Part shown: piece by piece, positions 43,830 through 52,830 of the stretch
Layout of the letters: each line of letters opens with the position of its first letter
Numbering within the stretch: the stretch's first letter is position 1
Assembly: GCF_040931995.1 (NCBI RefSeq)
Contig: NZ_CP162412.1
Location: forward strand, 1,178,001 to 1,242,000
DNA from: Pelagovum sp. HNIBRBA483
GTDB lineage: Bacteria; Pseudomonadota; Alphaproteobacteria; Rhodobacterales; Rhodobacteraceae
Length of the DNA stretch: 64,000 nt
Direction of reading: 5' to 3'
Made by a program: the position numbers and the translations under genes
Notes under the pieces: generated by a model
The model's input: only the letters and a program-made list of their open reading frames with translations
The model's database searches: none
What the model was told of the DNA's origin: nothing

Positions 43830-45437
43830 GTGCGGGTTATTGATTTATACGCAGGTGTGGGCGGTTGGTCGGTAGGCCTAAAGCTCGCAGGCTTCGATGT
43901 CGTCAGATCGTATGAATGGTGGCAAGCAGCTGCGAATACCCATCGGTCCAACTGTGGTTCAACGGTTGAGGTAATTGATATAAGAACCCTGGACACGAGC
44001 ACCTTACCCAGCGACATTGATCTCGTAGTCGGCAGCCCACCCTGCACACAGTTCTCGTATTCCAACCGCGGCGGGTCCGGTGATGTTGAGGACGGATTGC
44101 TAGACATCGCAAAGTTTTTGAGCGTGGTTAGGGCCTGCAAACCTAAAGCCTGGGCCTTTGAAAATGTACCCCGTGTTAAGTCGGTGCTTGAGAAAGAGAT
44201 ACAGCCTGGCGGTTCGTTGAGTAGTTTTGCTGATCTGTTTGATGACGCCAAAGTTGAGATATTTGATTTCGCAGATTTTGGTCTTCCTCAACGCCGAAGG
44301 CGCTGCATTGCAGGAAACTTCGATTTCAATCTCCTTAAGTCATATTCTCGGAATTCGAGCCATCCAACCCTAGGGGACGTGGTTTATAAGCTAAGCATTG
44401 GCCGTGAGCCCATCTTCAAGGATTCACTCAAAGATGAGGTGACCGATAATGACCCAGAAGAGCCGCTAAATTGGGAGGAGCATCGCTTCAACAGAGACAT
44501 GAAGGTCGCACATCCAGTCTACAACGGCATGCCCTTCCCAGACCCGCTGGATCGATCGAGCAGAACGGTGACCGCGACATGCACCAGAGTTTCTCGCGAG
44601 AGCCTAATCATCAAAGATGATAACGTCGGAGGGTACCGCAGGCTGTCAGTGCGAGAAAGAGCTTCACTACAAAGTTTCCCAATCAGCTTTCAGTTTCTTG
44701 GCTCAAGTCACTCTCAAAAATTGAAAATGATTGGAAACGCTATTCCGCCCCTATTTACCTACATGGTAGGGGAAGCGGTAAAAGGTACGTCCAAAGATAA
44801 GCTGGTTCCAGTAGATGAGCTTGACGCTAATTCTTTGGTATCTGCCACTGACAGCATTACCACCAAACCCGACAATTCTGGGAGAACGTATCCGGAGAAT
44901 AGGCGGTTTAGGTTCAGTATACCCAATCTACGCTTCAAGAGTGGAACACGCTTTGAGCTTGCCAACATTGACGGACCAACGAGTTGGGCTGTGTGTTTTT
45001 ACTTTGGAGACTCAAAGAGAATACAAAAGCGTCAATTCACGCTGAACGATGTTGAATCCTCCGTCCGTGGCTGCTCTTCGGATTTGCGCGAGCTACTCAA
45101 GTCGACCATGGATGATTTCAGAAAATGTGACTTCTGGGGTGAACTAGCGGGTCTTCAGGAGACATGGAGCCACCGTTCTAATGGTCTCCATCCTTTCAAT
45201 TTGATCGATGCATTTGGCGAATTTGCCGAACGACATGCACAGAATGACGCGTGGATTTCGCTAGATGAATATGACGTAAAGAGATACGTAACATCAATTG
45301 TTTACTCGAATGATACCATCCGAGGATTGGCAATCCAGAAAATTGAGAACTATGCAAAAATGATAGCCATTGGTTCAGTGGTAGCCGCTCACGCCAACCA
45401 AGAGTTCTCGAAAGTTTTTCAATCTGTTGCCGCCTAG
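43830..45437 (+). CDS. C5-cytosine DNA methyltransferase with C-terminal extension
   Basis: A 535-residue protein. Motif I is DLYAGVGGWSVGLKLAGF, motif IV GSPPCTQFS with the catalytic Cys, motif VI AFENVPRV, motif VIII LPQRRRRCIAG, and motifs IX-X SVRERASLQSFP and IGNAIPP. These occupy about the first 320 residues. The last 215 residues have no recognised family and could be a target-recognition or partner-binding domain. The GTG at 43830 has an AGGGG site; a TTG at 43803 gives 9 more residues. It faces the four-gene operon and is the only methyltransferase of the island, so it may protect host DNA from that system. Confidence 0.88.
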   Translation: MRVIDLYAGVGGWSVGLKLAGFDVVRSYEWWQAAANTHRSNCGSTVEVIDIRTLDTSTLPSDIDLVVGSPPCTQFSYSNRGGSGDVEDGLLDIAKFLSVVRACKPKAWAFENVPRVKSVLEKEIQPGGSLSSFADLFDDAKVEIFDFADFGLPQRRRRCIAGNFDFNLLKSYSRNSSHPTLGDVVYKLSIGREPIFKDSLKDEVTDNDPEEPLNWEEHRFNRDMKVAHPVYNGMPFPDPLDRSSRTVTATCTRVSRESLIIKDDNVGGYRRLSVRERASLQSFPISFQFLGSSHSQKLKMIGNAIPPLFTYMVGEAVKGTSKDKLVPVDELDANSLVSATDSITTKPDNSGRTYPENRRFRFSIPNLRFKSGTRFELANIDGPTSWAVCFYFGDSKRIQKRQFTLNDVESSVRGCSSDLRELLKSTMDDFRKCDFWGELAGLQETWSHRSNGLHPFNLIDAFGEFAERHAQNDAWISLDEYDVKRYVTSIVYSNDTIRGLAIQKIENYAKMIAIGSVVAAHANQEFSKVFQSVAA

Positions 45438-45797
45438 GTATTGATCTCTATTTGCTACATTGGCGTCTTCTTCTAAGTCATCGGCGAACTGTTGAGCGCT
45501 CGCTTCAATAAGTCGGTACCCGGCTTTTCATGGTTTTGGTTCGTCATCGTTGGTTGCGTTTGAGCTGACAGGCACACAGACCTACGACCGATCAGTGGCA
45601 TATTGCACTATCCATGGGAGAGACTTGGGCGAGCTGCTTTTTGCCAACACACAGCGTCAGGTTTGGGAACGGTACGATGTATGGGAGCGGTATTGAGGGG
45701 GGTAAGGTCGTCGTGTCGATCGCTGCTCGGAGCTGTACCTTCTCAGAGCCTAGACAGAATCAAACAGATAGCTGCCTGGAGCGGAAGGAGGCTACCA
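45438..45797. other. 360-bp gap between methyltransferase and integrase, no gene seen
   Basis: The methyltransferase (plus strand) and integrase (minus strand) converge here. Frames in this region lack ribosome sites and domains. No clear bidirectional terminator was found. Confidence 0.5.
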
Positions 45798-47339
45798 TCA
45801 GGCGCGCCCTTGGAGCCAAGGATGCTGCACACGATTAACGATACTATACTTGATGGTCACGTCTATATCTTGGAGGTATGTCCTCGTCCTCTCAGACTGC
45901 CGGACATTGCCCTCCATATCGTGTCCAGTGATCCAGTCCATGTGCGCGCCTGACGGGACTGGGTCTGTTAGGTTAGCCATTAGGCCGGTCAGATTATGTC
46001 GTAACGAATGAGCGACTTTCCGGTCATCATTCTCGTTGTCCCTAACTGCATGAAAATAAGGACTGACTGCCCTGCTTGCTGATTTCGATGATTTCCCGTC
46101 GTTCTCAATTTTAAAGCTGAAGATGCGGCCGGTGCTGGGTTCGGGTAACTCAAGGCAATCGGGTATCGCTACTGTTCTTGCAGAGAATTTATCATTTTTT
46201 ACCACTGCTCCAGTCGACAGGTCAAAATATCTCAACCCATTTCTATCAATCTTGTACTGCGACCAAGTTAGTAGGGCCGCCTCATCAAGTCTCATGCCTG
46301 TGGTGATTAAGATGGACAACAGCAACCAGTGCTCATCTGGCATATCTAGAGAGAATAATCTGTGCAATTGTTCGGTGCTCAACGCCTCATAGCTGCGTTT
46401 GGCAATACCGTAGCCTTTGGCGCTAATACCCACAAATGGGTTAGCGGTTAAAAATGGTTTGGGCATCTGCGCATTAGAATCGACTAAGTCGGTTATTGCC
46501 CAATTCAGCATTGTGGACAGGTGTCGTTTGTAGGTCTTGATCGTGCTATTCGCCAACCCCTCATCCGATAATGTTTCCATGATGATTTTGGCATCGCGCG
46601 CCAAGATTTGGTCTAGCGGTTTGTCACCGATGATTTCTGCACATGTAGTGATGTAGCTTGATGCATATTGGTGTTCTTTTCTCGATAAACCTGCCCAGCG
46701 CCTATCTTTCAAGTAAGCAGGAAGGACCTCAAGGATTGTTGGGCATCCGGTAAGATTGACTCGCTGCTCAGCTTCAGATCCAACTTTGCTGCGCGGCTCA
46801 GGCAGGGAGTTATTTTCGGAGCCATCTATTGTTTCAAGAAATTCTTTCAACTCGGCAGCGGCTTGGTTCTGCATGGTAGTCGGGTAGGGGTTGGGTGGGG
46901 CTGTTATCCTCGATCGAAAGTCTAATGCCTCATGATAATTAAGAAAGCGGAACAGCTTGTTCGCCAAGCTCAAGTTCCAACCATCTGGTGCCATGCAAAC
47001 GATCTGACACGCTAATACTCGACCGTCGTCCCACTTTTGGATGAAGGCCTGCGGTTCAAGCCCTCCGGCCTTTTCTGGCTTCCAGTTCGTCTGGAGGAGT
47101 TCCAAGAATGGGTCTCGTTCTAATAATTTATCCCATTCATCATAAATTTCGCGTTCGATACTGCGCCAAACGCGCTCTGCCTGTTTTCGGTCCCTTGATC
47201 TTGTCGATTTGCGTACAGTTCGGTTGCCGCCAGTAACTTTAAACACGTCAGCAGGCTTGGTTACTTGAACGTAGTAGTATCCACCCTTCGAGGTGATTTT
47301 TACTAGCCGAGTTACAGGATACCTGCTTATGGAAGTCAT
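45798..47339 (-). CDS. Tyrosine-type integrase of the island
   Basis: A 513-residue phage-type integrase starting at MTSISRYPVTR; the frame runs further upstream through the attachment site but that part is not convincing. N-terminal SAM-like core-binding domain near residues 200-310, then the catalytic residues: Arg in ITTGMRLDEAALLTW, His-x2-Arg in AHSLRHNLTG, His in ITGHDM, and Tyr in TRTYLQD. Its position 87 bp from the tRNA-Cys 3' end is the standard arrangement for tRNA-directed islands. It acts at the 17-bp core shared by both ends. Confidence 0.92.
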   Translation of the reverse strand: MTSISRYPVTRLVKITSKGGYYYVQVTKPADVFKVTGGNRTVRKSTRSRDRKQAERVWRSIEREIYDEWDKLLERDPFLELLQTNWKPEKAGGLEPQAFIQKWDDGRVLACQIVCMAPDGWNLSLANKLFRFLNYHEALDFRSRITAPPNPYPTTMQNQAAAELKEFLETIDGSENNSLPEPRSKVGSEAEQRVNLTGCPTILEVLPAYLKDRRWAGLSRKEHQYASSYITTCAEIIGDKPLDQILARDAKIIMETLSDEGLANSTIKTYKRHLSTMLNWAITDLVDSNAQMPKPFLTANPFVGISAKGYGIAKRSYEALSTEQLHRLFSLDMPDEHWLLLSILITTGMRLDEAALLTWSQYKIDRNGLRYFDLSTGAVVKNDKFSARTVAIPDCLELPEPSTGRIFSFKIENDGKSSKSASRAVSPYFHAVRDNENDDRKVAHSLRHNLTGLMANLTDPVPSGAHMDWITGHDMEGNVRQSERTRTYLQDIDVTIKYSIVNRVQHPWLQGRA

Positions 47340-47343
47340 GACT

Positions 47344-47378
47344 TTGTTCCCAATTTTCTTCCCAGCATTGTTCCCAAT
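47344..47378. repeat. Direct repeat TTGTTCCCAAT, candidate integrase or excisionase arm sites
   Basis: TTGTTCCCAAT occurs at 47344-47354 and again at 47368-47378, 24 bp apart (just over two helical turns), with a partial copy (TTCTTCCCA) in between. It lies between the integrase start and the attachment core. Such iterated short sites near attL are typical arm-type or excisionase binding sites. It could also control the integrase promoter. Confidence 0.6.
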
Positions 47379-47427
47379 GGGGTCGTTTGGGTCAATGATA
47401 TATAGAAAAAAGGAGTGTTTGGTTTGC

Positions 47428-47444
47428 TGGAGGCGAGTACCGGA
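47428..47444. repeat. Attachment-site repeat inside tRNA-Cys
   Basis: TGGAGGCGAGTACCGGA is the 3' end of tRNA-Cys (CCA, discriminator base, acceptor 3' strand and part of the T arm) on the complementary strand. The identical sequence is at 32945-32961. Recombination between the two would remove the 14.5-kb island and leave the tRNA complete. Confidence 0.9.
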
Positions 47445-47501
47445 ATCGAACCGGTGTACACGGATTTGCAATCCGCTGCGTCACCACTCCGCCAACTCGC
47501 C
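47428..47501 (-). tRNA. tRNA-Cys (GCA)
   Basis: Read on the minus strand, the 74-nt gene starts GGCGAGT at 47501 and ends ACTCGCC-T-CCA at 47428, a perfect 7-bp acceptor stem with an encoded CCA. The anticodon loop TTGCAAA reads GCA for Cys, and the T-loop GGTTCGATTCC is canonical. The gene is intact, because the island insertion rebuilt its 3' end. Confidence 0.95.
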
Positions 47502-47667
47502 TCGCTTGCGTCATTAGAGGTGACAGCGATCGGCTACACCAACAAAATGGGCGGTGCAAGGCGGATTTTATGGATGCGTTGCGAGAGATCTCTGGTTTGA
47601 TCATTGCCCTGATCCGCCTGTTGTGGCAAAGGCTTGTCAACATTCAGTTCAGCGAAGAGGCGGACAG

Positions 47668-48321
47668 TTGGCAAATTACGATGCTCGCAGAACCATGATG
47701 GTCGATACGCAGATCAGACCGTCGGACGTGACCAAGTTTCCGATCATTGATGCGATGCTTTCCGTCCCACGGGAAAAGTTTGTTCCAGACGAACTGAAAG
47801 AGGCAGCCTACATTGGCGAACATGTTTCGTTAGGCAATGGCCGTGTTCTGTTGGAACCACGCACTTTTGCAAAAATGCTGGATTTTGTTGATGTGCAACC
47901 GGATGAGAACATTCTCGATATCGGTTGCGGGCTGGGATACTCGACGGCTGTGCTTGCGTCTCTCGCGAAATTCGTGGTCGCCGTCGAAGATGACGAGCAA
48001 CGTGCGGACGAGGCTCAGAGCCTACTGTCGGAATTGAATTTGGACCAAGCCGTTGTCGTTTCGGGCGCTCTTGTCGAGGGTGCGGCAAAGTCCGGCCCTT
48101 ATGATGTTGTCTTCATTGAAGGGGCTGTTGAAGTCCTGCCAGAGGGTATCACCGCTCAAATCAAGGATAATGGCCGTGTGATTGCAATTTTCGCAGAGGG
48201 TGAGCTGGGCGTCGTACGGGTCGGTTACAAGCGCGATGGTCGGCTTCACTGGCGGTTCGCGTTCAATGCAACCGCACCCATATTGCCCGGCTTTGAGAAG
48301 AAACCAGAATTTTCCCTTTGA
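47668..48321 (+). CDS. Protein-L-isoaspartate O-methyltransferase family protein
   Basis: A 217-residue SAM-dependent methyltransferase. The start is put at TTG 47668 with an AGAGG site, giving the familiar N-terminus ANYDARRTMMVDTQIRPSDVT; the longer frame overlaps the region next to tRNA-Cys. Motif I is ENILDIGCGLGYSTAVLA. Family residues PREKFVPDE and LLEPRTFAKML are present. It lies 60 bp upstream of the TolC-type gene, a conserved pairing in Rhodobacterales. True isoaspartate repair is likely, but not certain for this subfamily. Confidence 0.82.
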   Translation: MANYDARRTMMVDTQIRPSDVTKFPIIDAMLSVPREKFVPDELKEAAYIGEHVSLGNGRVLLEPRTFAKMLDFVDVQPDENILDIGCGLGYSTAVLASLAKFVVAVEDDEQRADEAQSLLSELNLDQAVVVSGALVEGAAKSGPYDVVFIEGAVEVLPEGITAQIKDNGRVIAIFAEGELGVVRVGYKRDGRLHWRFAFNATAPILPGFEKKPEFSL

Positions 48322-48381
48322 ATTTGAACCGAACAGTCTAGTTTGGCGATGACGAGGGGCCTGAAGGGACTGGAACTGCAT

Positions 48382-49755
48382 ATGAGAATAGCACGAAGCC
48401 TTTTCGCGTCGTTGTTGATTGCATCGTCTGTCTTTGGATCCTCGGCGAGTGCTGACACCCTTTCAGGCGCGCTATCGCGTGCTTACGAGAATAGCGGGTT
48501 ACTAGAACAGAACCGTGCTACGTTGCGGGCTGCTGACGAAAATGTCGCGCAAGCGGTGTCGCGTCTCAGGCCAGTCCTGTCTTGGTCCGCATCGGCGCTG
48601 AATAATAATCTCACCGGTGCTAATCCGCTGGCCGATTTCGACAGTAATTTCTCGACGTCCTTGTCGCTCAACCTGAACTGGCTTCTATATGATTTTGGCG
48701 CGAGTGACTTGGCGGTTGAAGCGCAGAAGCAAACTGTCCTTGCGACGCGCGAGGCATTGGTTTCAGTCGAACAGCAAGTTCTCCAACGTGCTGTTGCCGC
48801 TTATCTCTCGGTGTTGCGCGACCAACAATTCGTTTCGCTGAGAGAGAGTAATGTTCGGCTGATTGCTGAGGAACTGCGTGCTGCTGAAGAGCGGTTTAAC
48901 CTCGGTGAGACAACGAGGACTTCTGTAGCACTTGCTGAGGCACGGCTTGCCTCTGCGCGCAGTCTCCTCGCCGTCGCGCGGGGTAACCTGGTGCGTGCCG
49001 AGCAGGAATATCAGGTCGCCGTCGGGGCGATGCCGCGTAATTTGGCGCAAGCGCCTGCGTCACCGGTTTCTCTGAGTGTAGATGCTGCAAAAGCGTATGC
49101 TGTGCGCCATCACCCCCAGATCAAGCAACTCCAGTATAGCGTATCTGCGAGTGAATTGGCGCTGGAACGCGCATCGCTTGCCATGAGGCCGCAAGTTCAG
49201 CTGAACTCCGGTATCACATTGCGGGACGACGGAACCGAGAGCTCCAATATTTCGGTGACAGTCGGCGGTCCCCTTTACAATGGCGGCGCGATGCAGAGCC
49301 AAATGAGGCAAGCTCGCCATCAGTTGGACAGCGCCCGCGCTGGCCTACATATTGCGGTGCAAAATATCGAACAGAATGTTGTCGTCGCCTATGCGAATTA
49401 CGATGTAGCAGGTGCGGCGCGAGACGCGTATGAACAGCAGGTTGCTGCGGCGGAAGTGGTTTTTGAGGGAACCCGCGAGGAAGCTAGCCTTGGAGCACGG
49501 ACGATGCTCGATGTACTCACTGCGGAGCAAGACCTGCTTGATGCCCGCGCCAACCTTGTCTCGGCACAGATCGATGAAATCCTTGCGAGCTACTCCATTC
49601 TGGCGGCTCTAGGGAGCTTAACCGTTGATCATCTGGATTTATCGGTGCAACGCTTCGATCCTGAAGCCTATTACGAACTTGTCAAATCTGCGCCAATTGC
49701 CTCCTCTGCTCGCGGGCAAGCGCTAGATAGGGTGCTTTCTGCAATCGGAGATTGA
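48382..49755 (+). CDS. tolC: TolC-family outer-membrane efflux protein
   Basis: A 457-residue outer-membrane channel protein starting at MRIARSLFASLL (signal peptide to SASA). It has two OEP repeats of long helices (ALSRAYENSGLLEQNRATLRAADENV, AEERFNLGETTRTSVALAEARLASARSLL, and the second-half AYEQQVAAAEVVFEGTREEASLGARTMLDVLTAEQDLL). The size is typical. The product serves as outer-membrane exit for type I secretion and efflux pumps. Partner inner-membrane genes are not in the window. Confidence 0.88.
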   Translation: MRIARSLFASLLIASSVFGSSASADTLSGALSRAYENSGLLEQNRATLRAADENVAQAVSRLRPVLSWSASALNNNLTGANPLADFDSNFSTSLSLNLNWLLYDFGASDLAVEAQKQTVLATREALVSVEQQVLQRAVAAYLSVLRDQQFVSLRESNVRLIAEELRAAEERFNLGETTRTSVALAEARLASARSLLAVARGNLVRAEQEYQVAVGAMPRNLAQAPASPVSLSVDAAKAYAVRHHPQIKQLQYSVSASELALERASLAMRPQVQLNSGITLRDDGTESSNISVTVGGPLYNGGAMQSQMRQARHQLDSARAGLHIAVQNIEQNVVVAYANYDVAGAARDAYEQQVAAAEVVFEGTREEASLGARTMLDVLTAEQDLLDARANLVSAQIDEILASYSILAALGSLTVDHLDLSVQRFDPEAYYELVKSAPIASSARGQALDRVLSAIGD

Positions 49756-49842
49756 GTATATTTTGCTTCGGCGCCCACTACCTGTTGTTTTGCGGGCGCA
49801 TTCGGGGTTACTATCTCGGATAGAAAAAGAGCAGGGAAGTTC

Positions 49843-50673
49843 ATGTCCGATCCGCTGACGAATGTTGATGCTGAGGACGTCCTCGTTTCAATTCGGCGTT
49901 TGATTGCACAAGATGCTGATAATGAATGGACTGTCGAAACAGTCCCTGTCGCGCGCGAAGGTGCTGGACAACACAGCCAACCATCGGCTGACGATCAGGA
50001 ATCGAGGTTTTTACTGACACCGGCATTGCGCGTTGTGGGCGCAGATACTCAGCGCAAAGAGACGCCCGCGACCGATGCCGCGTTGGGGCGCACTGCATTG
50101 TCTCTTGATCCCTACCTCGTTTCCAAATCCGAGGATGGCGCCGGCGAAAACGCACCGTCACCGAACGAGAGCTTGGCGGAACTCGTGGAAAACCAGATCA
50201 GGCACGCGACTATGGAAGCGACGATTGCCGAGCTGGAAGCAGCCATTAGCCAGAATGACGATGAGTTCGAACCTGATGAAGGTGAGCCAGAACCTTCGAC
50301 ACCGTTGTGGTTCCAAAGCTATGCAAAGGCGGAGCGCGCGCTTTATGCGAACCTTGGCAACGCGCCGTCCACTAGCGGACTGCACGGACAGGCTCATGAT
50401 GATGCTCCTCTAACGGCAGACCGGATAGCCTCCGGCAACACCGAGGTGGAGCCGCAACCGAAATCTGTTGAGTTCAATGCGGCACATACATCCGTCGCTA
50501 CGTCTGAACCCAATCAATTGGTGCTGGACGAGGATGCATTGAGGGATCTTGTCCTGGACATGGTCCGTAGTGAACTCAAAGGCGCGCTCGGGGAGCGGAT
50601 TACACGCAATGTTCGTAAGCTCGTTCGGCGCGAAATATATCGGGTAATGTCCGAACAGGGTCTTATCGAGTAA
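49843..50673 (+). CDS. PopZ-like (DUF2497-related) protein
   Basis: A 276-residue, acidic, low-complexity protein. The N-terminal [24 protein letters not shown] resembles the PopZ start (EEILASIRRIIS-type helix), the middle is disordered (rich in Asp, Glu, Pro, Ala), and the C-terminal [33 protein letters not shown] is a helical assembly region. PopZ forms polar hubs in alphaproteobacteria. The match is to overall architecture, and this may be a roseobacter-specific variant. Its end overlaps the minus-strand cobQ stop by about 11 bp. Confidence 0.6.
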   Translation: MSDPLTNVDAEDVLVSIRRLIAQDADNEWTVETVPVAREGAGQHSQPSADDQESRFLLTPALRVVGADTQRKETPATDAALGRTALSLDPYLVSKSEDGAGENAPSPNESLAELVENQIRHATMEATIAELEAAISQNDDEFEPDEGEPEPSTPLWFQSYAKAERALYANLGNAPSTSGLHGQAHDDAPLTADRIASGNTEVEPQPKSVEFNAAHTSVATSEPNQLVLDEDALRDLVLDMVRSELKGALGERITRNVRKLVRREIYRVMSEQGLIE

Positions 50674-52120
50674 CTGTTTCGGCAAGCGCAAGAAGTCGGT
50701 CGAGATCCAGATGCTGTTCCATGTGATTTGCAAGCGCGTCCAACGTTTGTTCTACTTCGGCTTCGTAAAATACGTCGCTCCGCGGCATTCCCAACTCCGC
50801 GAGAAAGTGGCGCCGGAATGCGTCAGACGAAAAAAGGCCGTGCAGGTAACAGCCAAGAATTTGCCCACCTTTTGCTGATGCACCCTCAGGGCGCCCATCT
50901 AGGTGGAGCCACGCATTTCTGCAATCCGGTCCGACAGTTTCACCGATATGAATCTCATATCCCGAGACGTTCGTGCCGCTAGCTAAATGAACCGCCGTAC
51001 TCAGAGCGAGCCTTTTTTCTGGTTTCATATATGTCGTGATGTCTAGAAGGCCGAGCCCTTCGACTCTGGCAGGTTTTCCCTCGATTCCGAGGTCGTCTAT
51101 GATTTCGCGGCCGAGCATTTGGTAGCCACCGCAAATTCCCAAGACACGACCGCCTCTATTTAGGTGGGCCGCGAGATCGACATCCCACCCTTGCTCCCGA
51201 AAGTGCCTCAGGTCGGCGATGGTTGATTTTGAACCGGGGATAAGCACCAGATCGGCATCGCCGGGAAGCGCGCGTCCCGCCTCGATAATCTCGACTGAGA
51301 CATCTGGTTCCGCTGCCAAGGGATCTAGATCGTCAAAATTCGCGATGCGACCAAGTCGCGGCACAGCGATTTTGATCTTACCAATGCCCCTGCTTGCTAT
51401 GTCCATTACATCTTCTGCGGGCAACTTCCACGCAGCATCGAACCAAGGGACAACGCCAATCGGGGCCCATGATGTATATTCTGTTATTGCCTGCATCCCG
51501 TCATCGAACAAAGAAACGTCACCGCGAAACTTATTGACGACAAAGGCTTTTATGCGATCTCGATCACTCTCTGGTAGGATCACATGTGTGCCGACAAGCT
51601 GCGCGATTACACCTCCTCGGTCGATGTCACCAACGAGCACGACCGGCACGTTGGCGGCCTCGGCGAAGCCCATGTTCGCGATATCGCCTGCGCGCAGGTT
51701 GATCTCGGCGGGACTGCCAGCTCCCTCCACGATGACGAGATCATGCTGACTCGCGAGCCGGTGAAAACTATCAAGGACCGGCGGCATTAAAGTCGCTTTC
51801 ATCTTGCCATAATCGCGTGCTTTGAGTGTGGCGATACGCTTGCCTTGGAGCACAATCTGCGAACCAACATCTGTTTCTGGTTTCAGCAGAACGGGGTTCA
51901 TATCCGTGTGAGGTTGCAGGCCACAGGCACGGGCCTGAAGTGCTTGAGCGCGCCCGATTTCCCCGCCATCCTTTGTTACGGCAGCGTTGTTGGACATGTT
52001 TTGTGGTTTGAATGGAGCAACCGACATCCCCCTCCGTCGCGCAGCGCGGGCGATACCGGCAACCAGAAGTGATTTGCCCACATTTGAGCCAGCGCCCTGA
52101 ATCATTATTGTCTTGGCCAT
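50663..52120 (-). CDS. cobQ: Cobyric acid synthase
   Basis: A 485-residue amidotransferase starting at [17 protein letters not shown] with a GGAGGTG site. N-terminal P-loop, [12 protein letters not shown] and [11 protein letters not shown], then the class I glutaminase domain with catalytic Cys in [11 protein letters not shown] and the His in GCYLHGLF. It catalyses four ATP-dependent amidations of adenosylcobyrinic acid a,c-diamide. No other cobalamin genes adjoin. It converges on the PopZ-like gene. Confidence 0.92.
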   Translation of the reverse strand: MAKTIMIQGAGSNVGKSLLVAGIARAARRRGMSVAPFKPQNMSNNAAVTKDGGEIGRAQALQARACGLQPHTDMNPVLLKPETDVGSQIVLQGKRIATLKARDYGKMKATLMPPVLDSFHRLASQHDLVIVEGAGSPAEINLRAGDIANMGFAEAANVPVVLVGDIDRGGVIAQLVGTHVILPESDRDRIKAFVVNKFRGDVSLFDDGMQAITEYTSWAPIGVVPWFDAAWKLPAEDVMDIASRGIGKIKIAVPRLGRIANFDDLDPLAAEPDVSVEIIEAGRALPGDADLVLIPGSKSTIADLRHFREQGWDVDLAAHLNRGGRVLGICGGYQMLGREIIDDLGIEGKPARVEGLGLLDITTYMKPEKRLALSTAVHLASGTNVSGYEIHIGETVGPDCRNAWLHLDGRPEGASAKGGQILGCYLHGLFSSDAFRRHFLAELGMPRSDVFYEAEVEQTLDALANHMEQHLDLDRLLALAETVTR

Positions 52121-52228
52121 GCGGCACCTCCAAAATTCGTCATACGGTGTGGAGCGGGCCGTGAAAAGCCGATCGGCGGCAGGTTTGTGACAGTGACCGT
52201 CACATTTGTTCGCGTAGGACTTCTGAAA

Positions 52229-52262
52229 CAAAAACAGGCGCTCAATCGAGCGCCTGTTTTTG
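52229..52262 (-). terminator. Strong Rho-independent terminator after the DUF6280-type gene
   Basis: A perfect 15-bp stem (ending GCGCTC) with the 4-base loop AATC, flanked by runs of A and T on the two sides, lies 17 bp past the stop of the 52280-52606 gene. The A/T flanks allow termination in both directions. Confidence 0.92.
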
Positions 52263-52279
52263 AACTATTGAAATGGTTC

Positions 52280-52606
52280 TTAGGCTGCTTTCGCGCCTTC
52301 CAATTCTGCGGCGTGGCGGCGTTCACTCTCTTCGCGTGACAGTGCGACTGAAGTCCGTACACCCTTGCCGACAAATTCCATCAGGCCCTTAACGACTCGC
52401 TCGTTCGGGTCGATCCCCGCGCAGGACAAAACCTCGCGCCCATCGCGCGAGCGTGCCCAACGAGCAATTTGCTCAGGGCCGTTTCCGTATTTCTTATCGT
52501 CCGCAATCGCATCGTCTAACGCAGCAAGAACCACCGCCGCAAAAAGCTTGCGAGCGCGATTTCCTTGTTCGTTGTTGAAAGCAGTGCCATCAACGAAATC
52601 AGTCAT
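52280..52606 (-). CDS. DUF6280-type conserved small protein
   Basis: A 108-residue cytoplasmic protein, starting MTDFVDGTAFNNEQGNRARKLFAAVVLAALDDAIADDKKYGNGPEQIARWARSR. It is highly conserved among Rhodobacterales and has no known function. An AAAGGATG site precedes the ATG and a strong terminator follows, so it is a single-gene transcript divergent from efp. Confidence 0.8.
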   Translation of the reverse strand: MTDFVDGTAFNNEQGNRARKLFAAVVLAALDDAIADDKKYGNGPEQIARWARSRDGREVLSCAGIDPNERVVKGLMEFVGKGVRTSVALSREESERRHAAELEGAKAA

Positions 52607-52830
52607 GACGCATCCTTTGTTGTTTTTGCTCTTGTGGTTTGGTCGGTTCGCGCAATATGCCTGTTTCCAACCGATTCGGGGTGGTTCATTTGGAATGGCA
52701 GCTATGCATATTATGCATATCTGTGGCCAGAACTTTTTGGTTTTGAGCGGTTTTCCAGATCATCACAACGATATGTAGTTGGAAAACGCGCTTCATCAAC
52801 CATGACGTCACAATTTGGATAAAATTCGAA

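Larger units (their letters stand above)
32945..47444. mobile_element. 14.5-kb genomic island integrated at tRNA-Cys
   Basis: The element is bounded by identical 17-bp sequences, one of which is the 3' end of the intact tRNA-Cys gene. A tyrosine integrase gene lies just inside the tRNA end. The content between the repeats is accessory: exported hypotheticals, a polymerase-like protein, a serine recombinase, an IS remnant, a four-gene nuclease/helicase operon and a DNA methyltransferase. Flanking genes (DMSP operon on one side; PCMT and TolC on the other) are core roseobacter genes. By eye the island is richer in A/T than its flanks. There are no tra or phage structural genes, so it is an integrative, probably non-conjugative, element. 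Confidence 0.9.

Noticed and set aside
43661-43843. 60-residue frame between the HTH gene and methyltransferase
   Set aside because: Basic, low-quality peptide overlapping both gene ends; no ribosome site.
38613-45437. Labelling the operon DISARM or BREX
   Set aside because: A C5 methyltransferase and a helicase occur in DISARM, but no DrmB (DUF1998) or PLD protein is present; BREX marker genes are absent.
45603-45953. Plus-strand frame opposite the integrase end
   Set aside because: Largely antisense to the integrase C-terminus.
47340-47471. N-terminal extension of the integrase reading frame into tRNA-Cys
   Set aside because: It overlaps the tRNA and attachment core and repeats; MTSISRYPV at 47339 is a more natural start.
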